A DNA stretch of 64,000 nt from Macrostomum hystrix (GCA_950097015.1 CATNEN010000008.1:4252501-4316500); one strand, 5' to 3'. Shown: positions 12,200 through 25,309, numbered from the stretch's first letter. The notes: generated by a model from the sequence alone, not told the origin. Translations and numbers: made by a program.

Positions 12200-13570
12200 T
12201 CTTTGCTATTCTTATTAACGAAAAAAAACTAATTCGCTTTAACTGTAAACTAAGCTACGTTCAAATATAAAACCTGCTTAATTAAATTTTAATGGTTTTA
12301 AATTACTTAATGATCTTGAAGGCGGCAAGTTCAGTTCGGAATTGTATTCTCTTAATTACTGTTGTCCAAATTCAACTAAACCACTTTTCATAATCCACTT
12401 GATAGTAGTGGCGCAGTAGCGTTGATGTGCTGCAGCAGCAATTTTTATTGCTTTCTTTCGGTGCGTCCAGGGAGCCTGGCGATTTGCATGGAGCCACTTC
12501 CGTCTGCTTGAGAGCGTACTACTTGCTGATGCGAAACTCGGCATGCGATGATTGTAGAGTTTGCCCTGCAGTCTGTGATCCTGTTTCTTTGAATGCTGTC
12601 AGCTTGTCCTGACCTAGCAGTAGTACCTGTGAAGAATTAAGTTTAATTTCTTTGAACAACTTGGTAATTGGACACAAAATAGTTTGTTACATTTATAACA
12701 AAAAGTAATAAAGCTAGTAAAAGTGCATGACCTAATACATGTGTTAGACCAAAAATGGATAACTTGAAATATTTTTGTATAAATTGGATTCTTTAAGTTG
12801 CTGTGTTTACACTGATCAATATATATTCAATATGTAATTTAATGCTGACAAATATATACAATAGTATAAATGAAAGAATAATTTATTTTTTTCAAGGCTA
12901 ATTGAAAGCCAAGCTAAGTTTTAAGTGGTATTAATTTTGTGGCTAAATATGCAGTCTGTCAATCAAAAAACAAGTCTTTAATACTTAGTTTTTTGAAGCA
13001 TTGGCAATGCAGAGAGGAAAACACATTCTTAAGGAAATGTACTAAGAATGTATGTGTATATGTATCTATGCCAATAGAAATAGTTGTCTATCTATGACTC
13101 TGCCTTAGATCAAAGTTTGTCTGTATACCTGCATGCTTTACTAAGTGATAAAAATTAGCTTCAATAGGGCACTTTGTTAGATATTTAAGTCATGGTAAAT
13201 TATATAACCTAAGTTGACTCTATAGTTATTAGCATTCAACATAACAAAATAAGTAGGCTATAAATGAATTTGCTAGAGCAAAATCTTGACACCCAAGTTT
13301 TGCTTCTTAACTAAACTATTTCCTAATTTTTGCAAATATAATTCTAAGTGAACTTCTAACAATTCAATTACAAAAACATTACTACAGACCAAAGTTTTAA
13401 ATACTAAATACTAAATAATTTTCAGAAAAAATAATGCCACTCATTATTTCAATTTCAAAGATTACTGCAACAATTTTAGATGCAAAGCAAAAGTAGCAAA
13501 TTCAATTAAGAAGCAATTCTTTTTCTCTTACTACTTAGCTATGTGCCAATTAAATGTGTATATGAAGAAT
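12200..13570. other. Spacer upstream of eIF5, no gene seen
   Basis: AT-rich unique sequence. The part next to eIF5 (12,200-12,640) is less AT-rich and includes a GCTGCAGCAGCAA stretch; it may carry the promoter or a 5' UTR exon, but no signal is decisive. Confidence 0.4.
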
Positions 13571-13578
13571 TAGGGTTA

Positions 13579-13828
13579 CATACATGCGCAACACCCGGCC
13601 AACCCGGCCAAACCGGCGAGGTGAAACAAGGGCCAAGCAAGGTAAATCACAAAAACCAATTGACCAAGCACAAAAAAATCAAAGGGGGGACCAAGGGACA
13701 AAAAAGAAAGGTGGGAAGAAAAGGAAAAGGGGAGAGAAAAACAGAGCAAATTAGAGCAAACTAAGTCGTAAATAGAGCAAAAACTAAGTCGCACTGCCGG
13801 CTAAGATTTGGGAGGTTGCGCATGTATG
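13579..13828. mobile_element. Short non-autonomous DNA transposon (MITE), hAT-like
   Basis: A 250-bp segment is bounded by perfect 14-bp terminal inverted repeats: CATACATGCGCAAC at 13579-13592 and its complement at 13815-13828. It is flanked on both sides by the 8-bp direct repeat TAGGGTTA (13571-13578 and 13829-13836). An 8-bp target duplication with CA-starting termini is typical of the hAT superfamily. There is no transposase inside, so it would need an enzyme supplied in trans. Confidence 0.7.
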
Positions 13829-13836
13829 TAGGGTTA

Positions 13837-15690
13837 GGTCTAGATATTCATCCCAAATCCATTGCACCTGGCCCCTGAGGCCATAGTCCCGAGTATGCTC
13901 CATGCATGCGAGAACTGTTTTTGCCCTTGCACGCCATACGCGGGAGGTCAACCACCAATGCACACCGCACCGCATGCTAAGCTGAATGATGAGGGGGGAA
14001 GGTTCCAACTTCCAGCGTCCGATGTATGAATGCGTTTTTATGCTTTTATCCTAAATAAATATGCTGCGCTATTTTTTCTAGCTATGCTAAACCTGTTTTA
14101 TAAGTCAAGACACACTTTCAAATGAAAGCGAAAAATAAAACAGTTAAACAAAATCCTATATGGTTTGTATTTATTATAAGTTAAAATGCTTTATAAGTTT
14201 GTACAGCATAAAAAACTTTTTTATTTTATTATACATATGAAAATATTTACCAAATACATTGTTTTGTTCTTGTGAGACATTCCATTTAAACTTATAAAAG
14301 TTTACACCAAAACCATTGCACGCGGAAACCACTGTGCAGCGCACACCAAAAAAATTTGCTGCCTCTTGGCTGCATGCCGTGCACGCGGCCCATCAATGCC
14401 CAAGACCCTGTTGCACGCGAGAATTTTCCCCAAAAAACAGCATCTTTGGGAGTATGGCCCTGAGGCTAACACGGTAGAGATTAAATATCAAGAACATTAG
14501 GACTAGGCTCTATATTTATGACTGTGTTCAACAGTTGACTTAATTATTAGACCATTGGTACCCTCTATAATTTAAAAATTTGATGTTTTACTCCATTGCA
14601 GTCTGTACAGGTCCCATTGTGGCTTTTTGGTCAATTTTGGTGTTAACCATGGACCCTGGTCCTTAAGGTCCATGGTCCATACTTAGTATTATAGCTTTTG
14701 CTTCTGACAAGTAGGCCTAACAAACAAAAAACAGTAGGCCCTACTGTACTTTAAATAATAGCAAGAGTTTTAAAACCACTTCGAAAACTTAGTCACATTT
14801 ATCGCAAAAATGTTTAGCTGAAAAAGAGATAAAAGGCAGCTAATCGATGGCTGGTGGGTGCAATAGCCTACAAGGCAAGCTAGCCGCTGGCCCTGCCCGT
14901 AGCCTGGTATTTTAATTCGTCATTTAGCTCTAGTCCAACATTAAGCTATTTTTCTTAAGATAAATAAGTGAATTAAAAAACAGGATGCAAGCTCAATTAG
15001 AGCTAAAAAATAAAGCAGTAAAAAAGAAATGTAAGGACAACTCACCACGTCTGCGTACAGTTTGGCTTGTATTGAAAACTCAACTTGGAATTAGACGATA
15101 CTAGAGTGCCAAAACAATAACATGATTTGGTCAAGAAAATGTAGGAGAAAAATCTATAACAAAATAAAACTTCAGCACGATTTTTATAAAATTACATCGA
15201 CCTCAAACATATTTTCAAATCCTAAAATAACCTAATTAAATTACTTGGGCTTGATTTTGCAACTGAAATTACTCGATTTACAATGAAGTTTGAACTTGGG
15301 TTTCCGCATTTCAATATTTTTGAAAATGAGTACGTGTTGTATCAACTTGGTACTTGGCGTAGTCTAGGGTGGATTGCGGGGATGTACGAGCGTATTCCTG
15401 CATTATCATGATTAGATTGTCATGATTAAGGTATCGAAACTAGAAAATTAAGGATCCTTGCATAATATTTGCAGGGACTACTAAAAATAGTCTTGGTACT
15501 AGCACGCTAAGCCCCCCCCCTTGGGGGGCACTACTGTTCAGACAAAAAATATTGTGTAATGCATAAAGACAAAACCCTCATGAAAGTTAACAAAAACGAT
15601 CTCGAAAAAATGAGCTCGCATACTTTCTGACACCAAGAAAGTGTCTCTACACCAAGAGCCCCATTAGGGCAGAATTACACAAGTTACACA
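13837..15690. other. Gene-free AT-rich spacer
   Basis: No supported gene. Two GC-richer patches (13,850-14,000 and 14,310-14,480) share related motifs in opposite orientation (CCCTGAGGC, GAGTATG), suggesting decayed inverted copies of an old element. A run of ten C next to TTGGGGGG near 15,510 forms a small palindrome. Confidence 0.35.
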
Positions 15691-16285
15691 ACTAAACGCT
15701 GGGTTAGCCATGATTCAAACTCTGGTTTAGCCATGATTCAAACTCGGGTTTTGCCATGATTCAAACTCAGGTTTTGCCATGATTCAAGCTCTAGTTTAGC
15801 CATGATTCAAACTCTGGGTTAGCCATGATTCAAACTCTTGTTTAGCCATAATTCAAACTCTGGGTTAGCCATGATTCAAACTCTGGTTTAGCCATGATTC
15901 AAACTCGGGTTTTGCCATGATTCAAACTCAGGTTTTGCCATGATTCAAGCTCTAGTTTAGCCATGATTCAAACTCTTGTTTAGCCATGATTCAAGCTCTA
16001 GTTTAGCCATGATTCAAACGCTGGGTTAGCCATGATTCAAACTCTTGTTTAGCCATGATTCAAACGCTGGTTTAGCCATGATTCAAGCTCTGGTTTAGCC
16101 ATGATTCAAACGCTGGGTTAGCCATGGTTCAAGCTCTGGTTTAGCCATGATTCAAACGCTGGGTTAGCCATGATTCAAGCTCTGGTTTAGCCATGATTCA
16201 AACGCTGGGTTAGCCATGATTCAAGCTCTGGTTTAGCCATGATTCAAACTCTGGTTTTGCCATGATTCAAACTCTGGTTTAGCAA
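15690..16285. repeat. 23-bp minisatellite, first block
   Basis: About 25 copies of GCCATGATTCAAACTCTGGT plus TTA, with GGGTT and GCTCTAG variants. A block of seven units (161 bp) is duplicated near 15,740 and 15,902. The same unit returns at 21,513-21,690. Confidence 0.95.
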
Positions 16286-16639
16286 AAGAGAATTAAAAGT
16301 TTCCCCCTTATTTTCAGATGACAAAAAAATTTGCTTTGCATCTATCACTACTGACTGACAATTAGTTTAAAAAGCAACCATTTCATTTTTAGTATTAGTT
16401 TATTTAAATATTTGACGCAGTGAAGAGTCGAACCAAGGAACACTTCGCCTAGCCTAGCCTAACCTATTCCTATAGTGGCTACACATCGGCTACTCCGACT
16501 GCTAGATTGTGGATGCAAAAATTAGCCTTATAAAATGAATTCTTAAAGTTCTGGCTTTGTACAAATAGAGTACACTTAGGTTCTGTTCAGATCGTGCAGG
16601 CTTCTAACTCAGTCAGCTAGGGGGTGTTGCGCAAGTTGA

Positions 16640-17052
16640 TGATGCAATTCCAATTCAGCGGCAGTCAGTGAAATTTTGACAAGGGTGAGAAAAGCTGTGA
16701 TGCAATCTATTTATAAATAAATTCGCACTGACTGTCTCGCCAGTGGGGTTGACACAGTGAAATTATTATCAGTGTACTCACTTTTAACAAAACAGGCTCT
16801 GATGTAATGCATTAAAAATCCAGTCAGGAAGCCTTTTCCTTCAACTGACCACGGAAATTCCGTGGCAAAAAGCAGTTTTTCGCAAATTAAACAGCTTTAG
16901 AATTGTCAGAATTGTTAGCAAAATCTGCCACATCACCGCCGGAAAATTTGCAAACTAACAGTGCAAGTCCTGTCAAGATTGGTCTTGTGGTTCACTCTAA
17001 AACGTGAACTTTACCAACAGACAGACAGACAAAGTCAACTTTAGTTATATAG
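16640..17052 (+). mobile_element. Diverged copy of the RTE-tail-like element
   Basis: Contains GATGCAATC, a repeated short motif and a CAGACAGACAGACAAAG tail that resemble the monomers at 17,053-19,830, but with many differences. Probably an older copy. Confidence 0.45.
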
Positions 17053-19830
17053 ACTAGCTGCCTTCGCTACCCTCTGGGTAGCCTCCCTGTGAGTTCTTAT
17101 CAGTACGCGCGTGCGTTATCAAAACTGGCTCTGATGCAATCATGAAAATTGGCACTGGAGGCCTCACTGTGCACAAGCTGAAAACAAGAATGCATTAGAA
17201 AAGCCTATTTAAAACTGTTTTTCGAATATTTAATCCCCTTGCCAATGGAATTAAGCTTAATAAAATTACGTGTACCGATTCCGGCCCATTTGTGATCTTT
17301 TGGCGAAGGAATTTTGAAAATCGGTTGAGCCGTTCGGGAGCTAGTCGATTGCAAACAAACATACAAACATACAAACAAGATTTTCATTTTTAGTATATTA
17401 GACTAGCTGCCTTCGCTACCCTCTGGGTAGCCTCCCTGTGAGTTCTTATCAGTACGCGCGTGCGTTATCAAAACTGGCTCTGATGCAATCATTAAAATTT
17501 GCACTGGAGGCCTCACTGTGCACAAGCTGAAAACAAGAATGCATTAGAAAAGCCTATTTAAAACTGTTTTTTCGAATATTTAATCCCCTTGGCAATGGAA
17601 TTAAGCTTAATAAAATTACGTGTACCGATTCCGGCCCATTTGTGGTCTTTTGGCGAAGGAATTTTGAAAATCGGTTGAGCCGTTCGGGAGCTAGTCGATT
17701 GCAAACATACAAGCAAGATTTTCATTTTTAGTATATAAGATAGACACTAGCTGCCTTCGCTACCCTCTGGGTAGCCTCACTGGAGTTCTTATCAGTTCGT
17801 TATCAAAACTGGCTCTGATGCAATCATTAAAGTTGGCACTGGAGCCTCACTGTGCACAAGCTGAAAACAAGAATGCATTAGAAAAGCCTATTTAAAACAG
17901 TTTTTCGAATATTTAATCCCCTTGGCAATGGAATTAAGCTTAATAAAAATACGTGTACCGATTCCGGCCCAATTGCGATCTTTTAGTGAAAGAATTTTGA
18001 AAATCGGTTGAGCCGTTCGGGAGCTAGTCGATTGCAAACATACAAACATACAAACATACAAGCAAGATTTTCATTTTTAGTATATTAGATTTTTAGTATA
18101 TTAGAAGACTAGCTGCCTTCGCTACCCTCTGGGTAGCCTCCCTGTGAGTTCTTATCAGTACGCGCGTGCGTTATCAAAACTGGCTCTGATGCAATCATTA
18201 AATTTGGCACTGGAGGCCTCACTGCACAAGCTGAAAACAAGAATGCATTAGAAAAGCCTATTTAAAACAGTTTTTTGAATATTTAATCCCCTTGGCAATG
18301 GAATTAAGCTTAATAAAAATACGTGTACCGATTCGGGCCCATTTGTGATCTTTTAGCGAAGGAATTGCGAAAATCGGTTGAGCCGTTCGGGAGCTAGTCG
18401 ATTGCAAACAAGCAAGCAAGCAAGATTTTCATTTTTAGTATATTAGAAGACTAGCTGCCTTCGCTACCCTCTGGGTAGCCTCCATTGAGTTCTTATCAGT
18501 TCGTTATCAAAACTGGCTCTGATGCAATCATAAAAATTGGCACTGGAGCCTCACTGTGCACAAGCTGAAAACAAGAATGCATTAGAAAAGCCTATTTAAA
18601 ACAGTTTTTCGAATATTTAATCCCCTTGGCAATGGAATTAAGCTTAATAAAAATACGTGTACCGATTCCGGCCCATTTGTGATCTTTTGGCGAAGGAATT
18701 GCGAAAATCGGTTGAGCCGTTCGGGAGCTAGTCGATTGCAAACATACAAACATACAAACATACAAACATACAAACAAGATTTTCATTTTTAGTATATTAT
18801 AGAAGACTAGCTGCCCTTCGCTACCCTCTGGGTAGCCTCACTGGAGTTCTTATCAGTTCGTTATCAAAACAGGCTCTGATGCAATCATTAAAATTGGCAC
18901 TGGAGCCTCACTGTGCACAAGCTGAAAACAAGAATGCATTAGAAAAGCCTATTTAAAACTGTTTTTCGAATATTTAATCCCCTTGGCAATGGAATTAAGC
19001 TTAATAAAAATACGTATACCGATTCGGGACCAATTGTGATCTTTTGGCGAAGGAATTGCGAAAATCGGTTGAGCCGTTCGGGAGCTAGTCGATTGCAAAC
19101 AAGCAAGCAAGATTTTCATTTTTAGTATATACTAGCTGCCTTCGCTACCCTCTGGGTAGCCTCCCTGTGAGTTCTTATCAGTTCGTTATCAAAACTGGCT
19201 CTGATGCAATCATTAAAATTGGCACTGGAGCCTCACTGTGCACAAGCTGAAAACAAGAATGCATTAGAAAAGCCTATTTAAAACTGTTTTTCGAATATTT
19301 AATCCCCTTGGCAATGGAATTAAGCTTAATAAAATTACGTGTACCGATTCCGGCCCATTTGCGATCTTTTAGTGAAAGAATTTTGAAAATCGGTTGAGCC
19401 GTTCGGGAGCTAGTCGATTGCAAACATACAAGCAAGCAAGCAAGATTTTCATTTTTAGTATATTAGATTTTCACTAGCTGCCCTTCGCTACCCTCTGGGT
19501 AGCCTCACTGGAGTTCTTATCAGTTCGTTATCAAAACAGGCTCTGATGCAATCATTAAAATTGGCACTGGAGGCCTCACTGTGCACAAGCTGAAAACAAG
19601 AATGCATTAGAAAAGCCTATTTAAAACAGTTTTTCGAATATTTAATCCCCTTAGCAATGAAATTAAGCTTAATAAAAATACGTGTACCGATTCGGGACCA
19701 ATTGTGATCTTTTGGCGAAGGAATTGCGAAAATCGGTTGAGCCGTTCGGGAGCTAGTCGATTGCAAACATACAAGCAAGCAAGCAAGCAAGCAAGATTTT
19801 CATTTTTAGTATATTATATTAGAAGATAAG
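17053..19830 (+). mobile_element. Head-to-tail array of eight RTE-tail/SINE-like elements
   Basis: Eight copies of about 325-362 bp start at 17053, 17402, 17746, 18108, 18450, 18806, 19131 and 19473. Each begins ACTAGCTGCCTTCGCTACCC, with a small hairpin GCTACCC-TCT-GGGTAGC. Each continues through GCTCTGATGCAATCAT and ATCGGTTGAGCCGTTCGGGA and ends in a short variable tract (ACATACAA / GCAA repeats) followed by ATTTTCATTTTTAGTATATT. This layout resembles 3' ends of RTE-type LINEs and SINEs that use them. There is no reverse transcriptase here. The tandem arrangement with a constant 5' border is unusual for ordinary retrotransposition. Confidence 0.75.
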
Positions 19831-19929
19831 AAGACTAGCAAGTTTTGCCCCCATTCGGGGAGCAGAAATATTTTTCATTTGTCCAGAATATACCTTTTAG
19901 CAGCTGTAGTTTCAGCTTTTTTAAGCTAG

Positions 19930-21515
19930 AATCATCCCCCAGTTGACAATGATCCCCGAGTTGACAATGATCCCCCAGTTGACAATGATCCCCTAATTTA
20001 TGATGATCACCCAGTTGACAATGATCCCCCAGTTGACAAAGATCCCCTAGTTGACAATGAACCCCCAGTTGATAAGGATCCCCCAGTTGATGATGACTCC
20101 CCATTGATGATGATCCCCAGTTGACAATGATCCCCCAGTTGACAATGATCCCCTAATTGATGATGATCACCCAGTTGACAATGATCCCCCAGTTGACAAA
20201 GATCCCCTAGTTGACAATGAACCCCCAGTTGACAAGGATCCCCCAGTTGATGATGACTCCCCATTGATGATGATCCCCAGTTGACAATGATCCCCCAGTT
20301 GATGATGATCCTCCAGTTGACAATGATCCCCCAGTTGACAATGATCCCCCAGTTGACAATGATCCCCCAGTTGACAATGATCCCCCAGTTGACAATGATC
20401 CCCCAGTTGACAATGAACCTCCAATTGACAACGATCCCCCAGTTGACAATGATCCCCCAGTTGCCATTGATCCCCCAGATTACAATGATCCCACAGTTGA
20501 CAATGATCCCCCAGTTGACAATGATCCCCCAGTTGACAATGATCCCCCAGTTGACAAGGATCCCCCAGTTGACAATGATCCCCCAGTTGACAATGATCCC
20601 CCAGTTGACAATGAACCTCCAATTGACAATGATCCCCCAGTTGACAATGATCCCCCAGTTGACAATGATCCCCCAGTTGACAATGATCCCACAGTTGACA
20701 ATGATCCCCCAGTTGACAATGAACCTCCAATTGACAATGATTCCCCAGTTGACAATGATCCCCCAGTTGACAATGATCCCCCAGTTGACAATGATCCCCC
20801 AGTTGACAAGGATCCCCCAGTTGACAATGATCCCACAGTTGACAATGATCCCCCAGTTGACAATGAACCTCCAATTGACAATGATCCCCCAGTTGACAAT
20901 GATTCCCCAGATGATGATGATCCCCCAGTTGATGATGACTCCCCATTGATGATGATCCCCAGTTGACAATGATCCCCCAGTTGATGATGATCCCCCAGTT
21001 GACAATGATCCCCCAGTTGACAATGATCCCCCAGTTGACAATGAACCTCCAATTGACAACGATCCCCCAGTTGACAATGATCCCCCAGTTGACAATGATC
21101 CCCCAGTTCACAATGATCCCCCAGATGATGATGATCCACCAGTTGAAGATGATCACCCAGTTGACAATGATCCCCCAGATGATGATGATCCACCAGTTGA
21201 CAATTATCTCCCAGTTGACTATGATCCCCCATTGATGATGATCCCCAGTTGACAATGTTACCCCAGTTGGCCATTACCCCCTAGTTGACAATGTTACCCC
21301 AGTTGGCCATTACCCCCTAGTTGACAATGATCCCCCAGTTGATGATGATCACCCAGTTGACAATGATCTCCCAGTTGACCATGATCCCCCATTTGATGAT
21401 GACTCCCAAATGATGATGATCCCCATTTGACAATGATCCCCAGTTGACCATGATCCCCCATTTGATGATGATTCCCTAGTTTACAATTATCCCACAGTTG
21501 ACGATTATCCCCCAG
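19930..21515. repeat. 18-bp satellite
   Basis: About 85 copies of GATCCCCCAGTTGACAAT with GATGATGAT and AACCTCCAATT variants, with higher-order duplications of about 160 bp near 19,990 and 20,150. The unit length of 18 keeps several frames open for up to 362 codons (QLGDHC, NWGIIV), which are artefacts. Confidence 0.96.
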
Positions 21516-21690
21516 TTCTGGTTTAGCCATGATTCAGACGCTGGTTGGCCATGATTCAAACGCTGGTTTAGCCATGATTCAAACTCTGGTTTAGCCATGA
21601 TTCAAACTCTGGTTTAGCCATGATTCAAACTCTGGTTTAGCCATGATTCCAACTCTGGTTTAGCCATGATTCAAACGCTGGTTTTGCCAT
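21513..21690. repeat. 23-bp minisatellite, second block
   Basis: About seven copies of the same GCCATGATTCAAACTCTGGT unit seen at 15,690-16,285, now 5.2 kb away on the far side of the RTE-tail array and the 18-bp satellite. Confidence 0.93.
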
Positions 21691-21692
21691 AA

Positions 21693-22250
21693 CTAATTTC
21701 CCCAGCAGCAGAGAACTAACTCCCCCAGCAGCAGAGAACTAATTTCCCCAGCAGCAGAGAACTAATTCCCCCAGCAGCAGAGAACTAATTTCCCAGCAGC
21801 AGAGAACTAACTCCCCCAGCAGCAGAGAACTAACTCCCCCAGCAGCAGAGAACTAACTCCCCCAGCAGCAGAGAACTAATTTACCCAGCAGCAGAGAACT
21901 AACTCCCCCAGCAGCAGAGAACTAACTCCCCCAGCAGCAGAGAACTAATTTCCCCAGCAGCAGAGAACTAATTCCCCCAGCAGCAGAGAACTAATTTCCC
22001 CAGCAGCAGAGAACTAACTCCCCCAGCAGCAGAGAACTAACTCCCCCAGCAGCAGAGAACTAATTTACCCAGCAGCAGAGAACTAACTCCCCCAGCAGCA
22101 GAGAACTAATTTCCCCAGCAGCAGAGAACTAATTCCCCCAGCAGCAGAGAACTAATTTCCCCAGCAGCAGAGAACTAACTCCCCCAGCAGCAGAGAACTA
22201 ATTTCCCCAGCAGCAGAGAACTAATTTCCCCAGCAGCAAAGAACTAATTT
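21693..22250. repeat. 23-bp satellite with an AGCAGCAGAGAACTAA core
   Basis: About 24 copies of CCCAGCAGCAGAGAACTAAT/C with a short C-tract, directly adjoining the previous array. Variants differ mainly in CTCCC versus TTTCC. Confidence 0.95.
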
Positions 22251-22829
22251 ACGCTCTTAGCTGCGCTCAATATTTTTTCTTGCAGTTCTCAATTGTGATA
22301 ACGCCTGCAGCTATGCACAAAAATATCTCCTTAGTTTTATTATCGAATAAAACTTGCTGCTTTACTCGAAAAAACTTATACTATTTTCTGAAAGCGAGTT
22401 CAGGAATAATAAAGCTAACAAATACCTGCTTCGACAGTAGCTAACCAAAAGCGCTTACTATTTATACTCGAACCAAAAATGCCCAAAAATACTAATAAAC
22501 AGCAACTTACGTTTTTAACTGCTGATGTTTAGAAGATTAGAAGAAAAAGAAGCAGTAACAAAACCGATGCTGAAATTCTACCTGCATTCTACAAAAGCAT
22601 TAAAGTACTTTACTTCGGAGCTAGATGAAAAGAAAGCGGCACAATGATCGAAGTCGAGACAAGGTTTGACAATAGAAAGGCTGCAGTTTTATGGATAGAA
22701 AGGAGGAGGAGAGGTCTCGCTAGCATTGAGCATCATAAAAGCCCAATCATGAAATCTGCTATGTACGTTTGCGTATTCAAATCAAATCACTCGATCAGCC
22801 AAGAGACAAATTTTTAACCGCACGTACGG
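22251..22829. other. Unique spacer, no gene seen
   Basis: AT-rich unique DNA between the 23-bp satellite and the RTE-like fragment. No supported feature. Confidence 0.35.
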
Positions 22830-23290
<461 letters not shown>

Positions 23291-23569
23291 TATAGTTGGA
23301 CTTTGTAGTCCCTGAATATTTGCTCTAAATTTTGTGTAAAAATGGCTATGGAATGTGACTTCCACACTTAAACGGAAACTAAATTAATATCCAAAAATTT
23401 CGATGACGCCAGGATTAGACGCCAAGAATTTTCAAACTTCACCTAAGCCACTTCCGACCGGCCGCAATCACCTTAGCTAATGATAGTGCACATTGAACGG
23501 AAGCAACATATTGTTAGGTGACTTGCTAAAGCTACGTCATAGTTTTCCTGGGGAGTTGGGATTCGAACC

Positions 23570-24186
23570 ACTAAACAGAAGGACTGCAACTGAAGTCAGA
23601 CTTGGCTGAAAGGTGATTGGCTAAGGCTAGGCCTGGTCACGTGTCTGAGTTAAGAAGCACTAAACAGAAGGACTGCAACTGAAGTCAGACTTGGCTGAAA
23701 GGTGATTGGCTATGGCTAGGCCTGGTCACGTGTCTGAGTTAAGAAGCACTAAACAGAAGGACTGCAACTGAAGTCAGACTTGGCTGAAAGGTGATTGGCT
23801 AAGGCTAGGCCTGGTCACGTGTCTGAGTTAAGAAGCACTAAACAGAAGGACTGCAACTGAAGTCAGACTTGGCTGAAAGGTGATTGGCTAAGGCTAGGCC
23901 TGGTCACGTGTCTGAGTTAAGAAGCACTAAACAGAAGGACTGCAACTGAAGTCAGACTTGGCTGAAAGGTGATTGGCTATGGCTAGGCCTGGTCACGTGT
24001 CTGAGTTAAGAAGCACTAAACAGAAGGACTGCAACTGAAGTCAGACTTGGCTGAAAGGTGATTGGCTAAGGCTAGGCCTGGTCACGTGTCTGAGTTAAGA
24101 AGCACTAAACAGAAGGACTGCAACTGAAGTCAGACTTGGCTGAAAGGTGATTGGCTAAGGCTAGGCCTGGTCACGTGTCTGAGTTA
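23570..24186. repeat. 89-bp satellite carrying CACGTG and ATTGG motifs
   Basis: Seven copies with an exact 89-bp period (for example the GCACTAAACA core at 23657, 23746 and 23835). Each has GGTGATTGGCTAAGGCTAGG and GGTCACGTGTCTGAGTT. The left edge (23,557-23,575) instead has GGGATTCGAACC, the complement of a tRNA B box, so the array may have grown from a tRNA-like fragment. Confidence 0.93.
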
Positions 24187-25080
24187 AGCTGCTTAGTAAA
24201 AAAGCATTTCCCACTTAAGTTCTAAAAATATAGCATCAATGAAATAGAACAATAAATCATAATCGACATTTAGTAATGAACTGCGGCTAATAAATACTTT
24301 TTGTCATCAGGGGCCTTGTTCGTATTATATATTTTTATACGAAATTGGTTTCAACAATATTCACTGACCGATGAGGATCACCGTTGTAGTCCAGTGAAAG
24401 TGTTCTAATCATCCACTGTTTCAGGGTGCATGATGCATTAGTTCGGAGCTGTCACGTGATAGCCTCCTTGTTCCAATAGGAGCTCCGTTTACAGAAATGA
24501 ATACGAACAATAAAATTCATAAACAATACATATTTTCTATCCTTTCACCCCTGAGCAACTGGAAAGGAATTGTCTAAACAAAATTTTCCAGTACTAGCAT
24601 TTGTGCAATACCACGTACTATACGCTCGTAATGTGCTGTTTATTTACGAGAATCTCACGCAACGCAGCACTGATGGTGTACAACTTTGTGTACTGTACTT
24701 TTAACAATTCAAGCTCAAGCAAAGCACAATAATTGAAATTATCAGAAACAATTTGAGCAGGGAATGACTTAATTAGCGCAACGATTCATTGTCAGTTATC
24801 ACATCGGCAGAAAGTCTTAACTCAAAGGTTTGCATGTGACGCTTTCAAATCTGAATAAGAAAAATTTTCTACTGAAAATTGGCAAAGGAGCAAGTTTTTT
24901 AAAGCATTAGGTAAAAAAAGTAAATAGTAATTAAACTGCCGCAGATAGTGCACAAAATTGTGCCTGTTTGGACAACTAGTTAGGAATTGATTACAACAAA
25001 TTACAACGATATCAATTGCCATTTAAATACACACAAGGAATAGCCTTTACGGTCTGTTTGTACTATTTCAAACCTTGGCT
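24187..25080. other. Unique spacer, no gene seen
   Basis: AT-rich sequence between the 89-bp satellite and the promoter-like block. No RNA gene or exon could be supported. Confidence 0.35.
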
Positions 25081-25104
25081 TGCCCAATTAATTTTCCCCT
25101 CTTG

Positions 25105-25270
25105 ATTCCCATTGGCTGACGCCTGTGGCTCAACGCCATTGGTCGTAATAATTTAAACCAGTTGCACCAATAACATCTGAGGAGATAACTGGCTGAGGCC
25201 AATCACGTGATTATACTACACGCATTTCTATAAATAGCAACAGCTTCATTGCCTCAATCAAGAACTAACA
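25105..25270 (+). promoter_or_regulatory. CCAAT/TATA promoter-like block
   Basis: Within 100 bp there are four CCAAT boxes in either orientation (near 25,111; 25,137; 25,164; 25,196), the last joined to CACGTG. A TATA box (CTATAAATAG near 25,230) follows, then a CAATCAAGAAC sequence about 28 bp downstream that fits an initiator. The layout resembles compact promoters such as those of histone genes. Transcription would run rightward into the 3' end of the PLC-epsilon gene. Confidence 0.5.
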
Positions 25271-25309
25271 ACATCTCTCGCGATTCCGCTTTAATGCTTT
25301 CAGTAGAAA

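Noticed and set aside
16421..16500. tRNA gene, from a B-box-like GGTTCGACTC on the minus strand
   Set aside because: No convincing acceptor stem, A box or anticodon arm could be folded.
20007..21255. 362-codon open frames over the 18-bp satellite
   Set aside because: Unit length divisible by three with no stop codons; several frames on both strands are equally open and show no non-repeat domain.
23557..23650. Functional tRNA gene at the edge of the 89-bp satellite
   Set aside because: A B box and partial A box are present but the arms do not pair; better explained as a tRNA-derived fragment.
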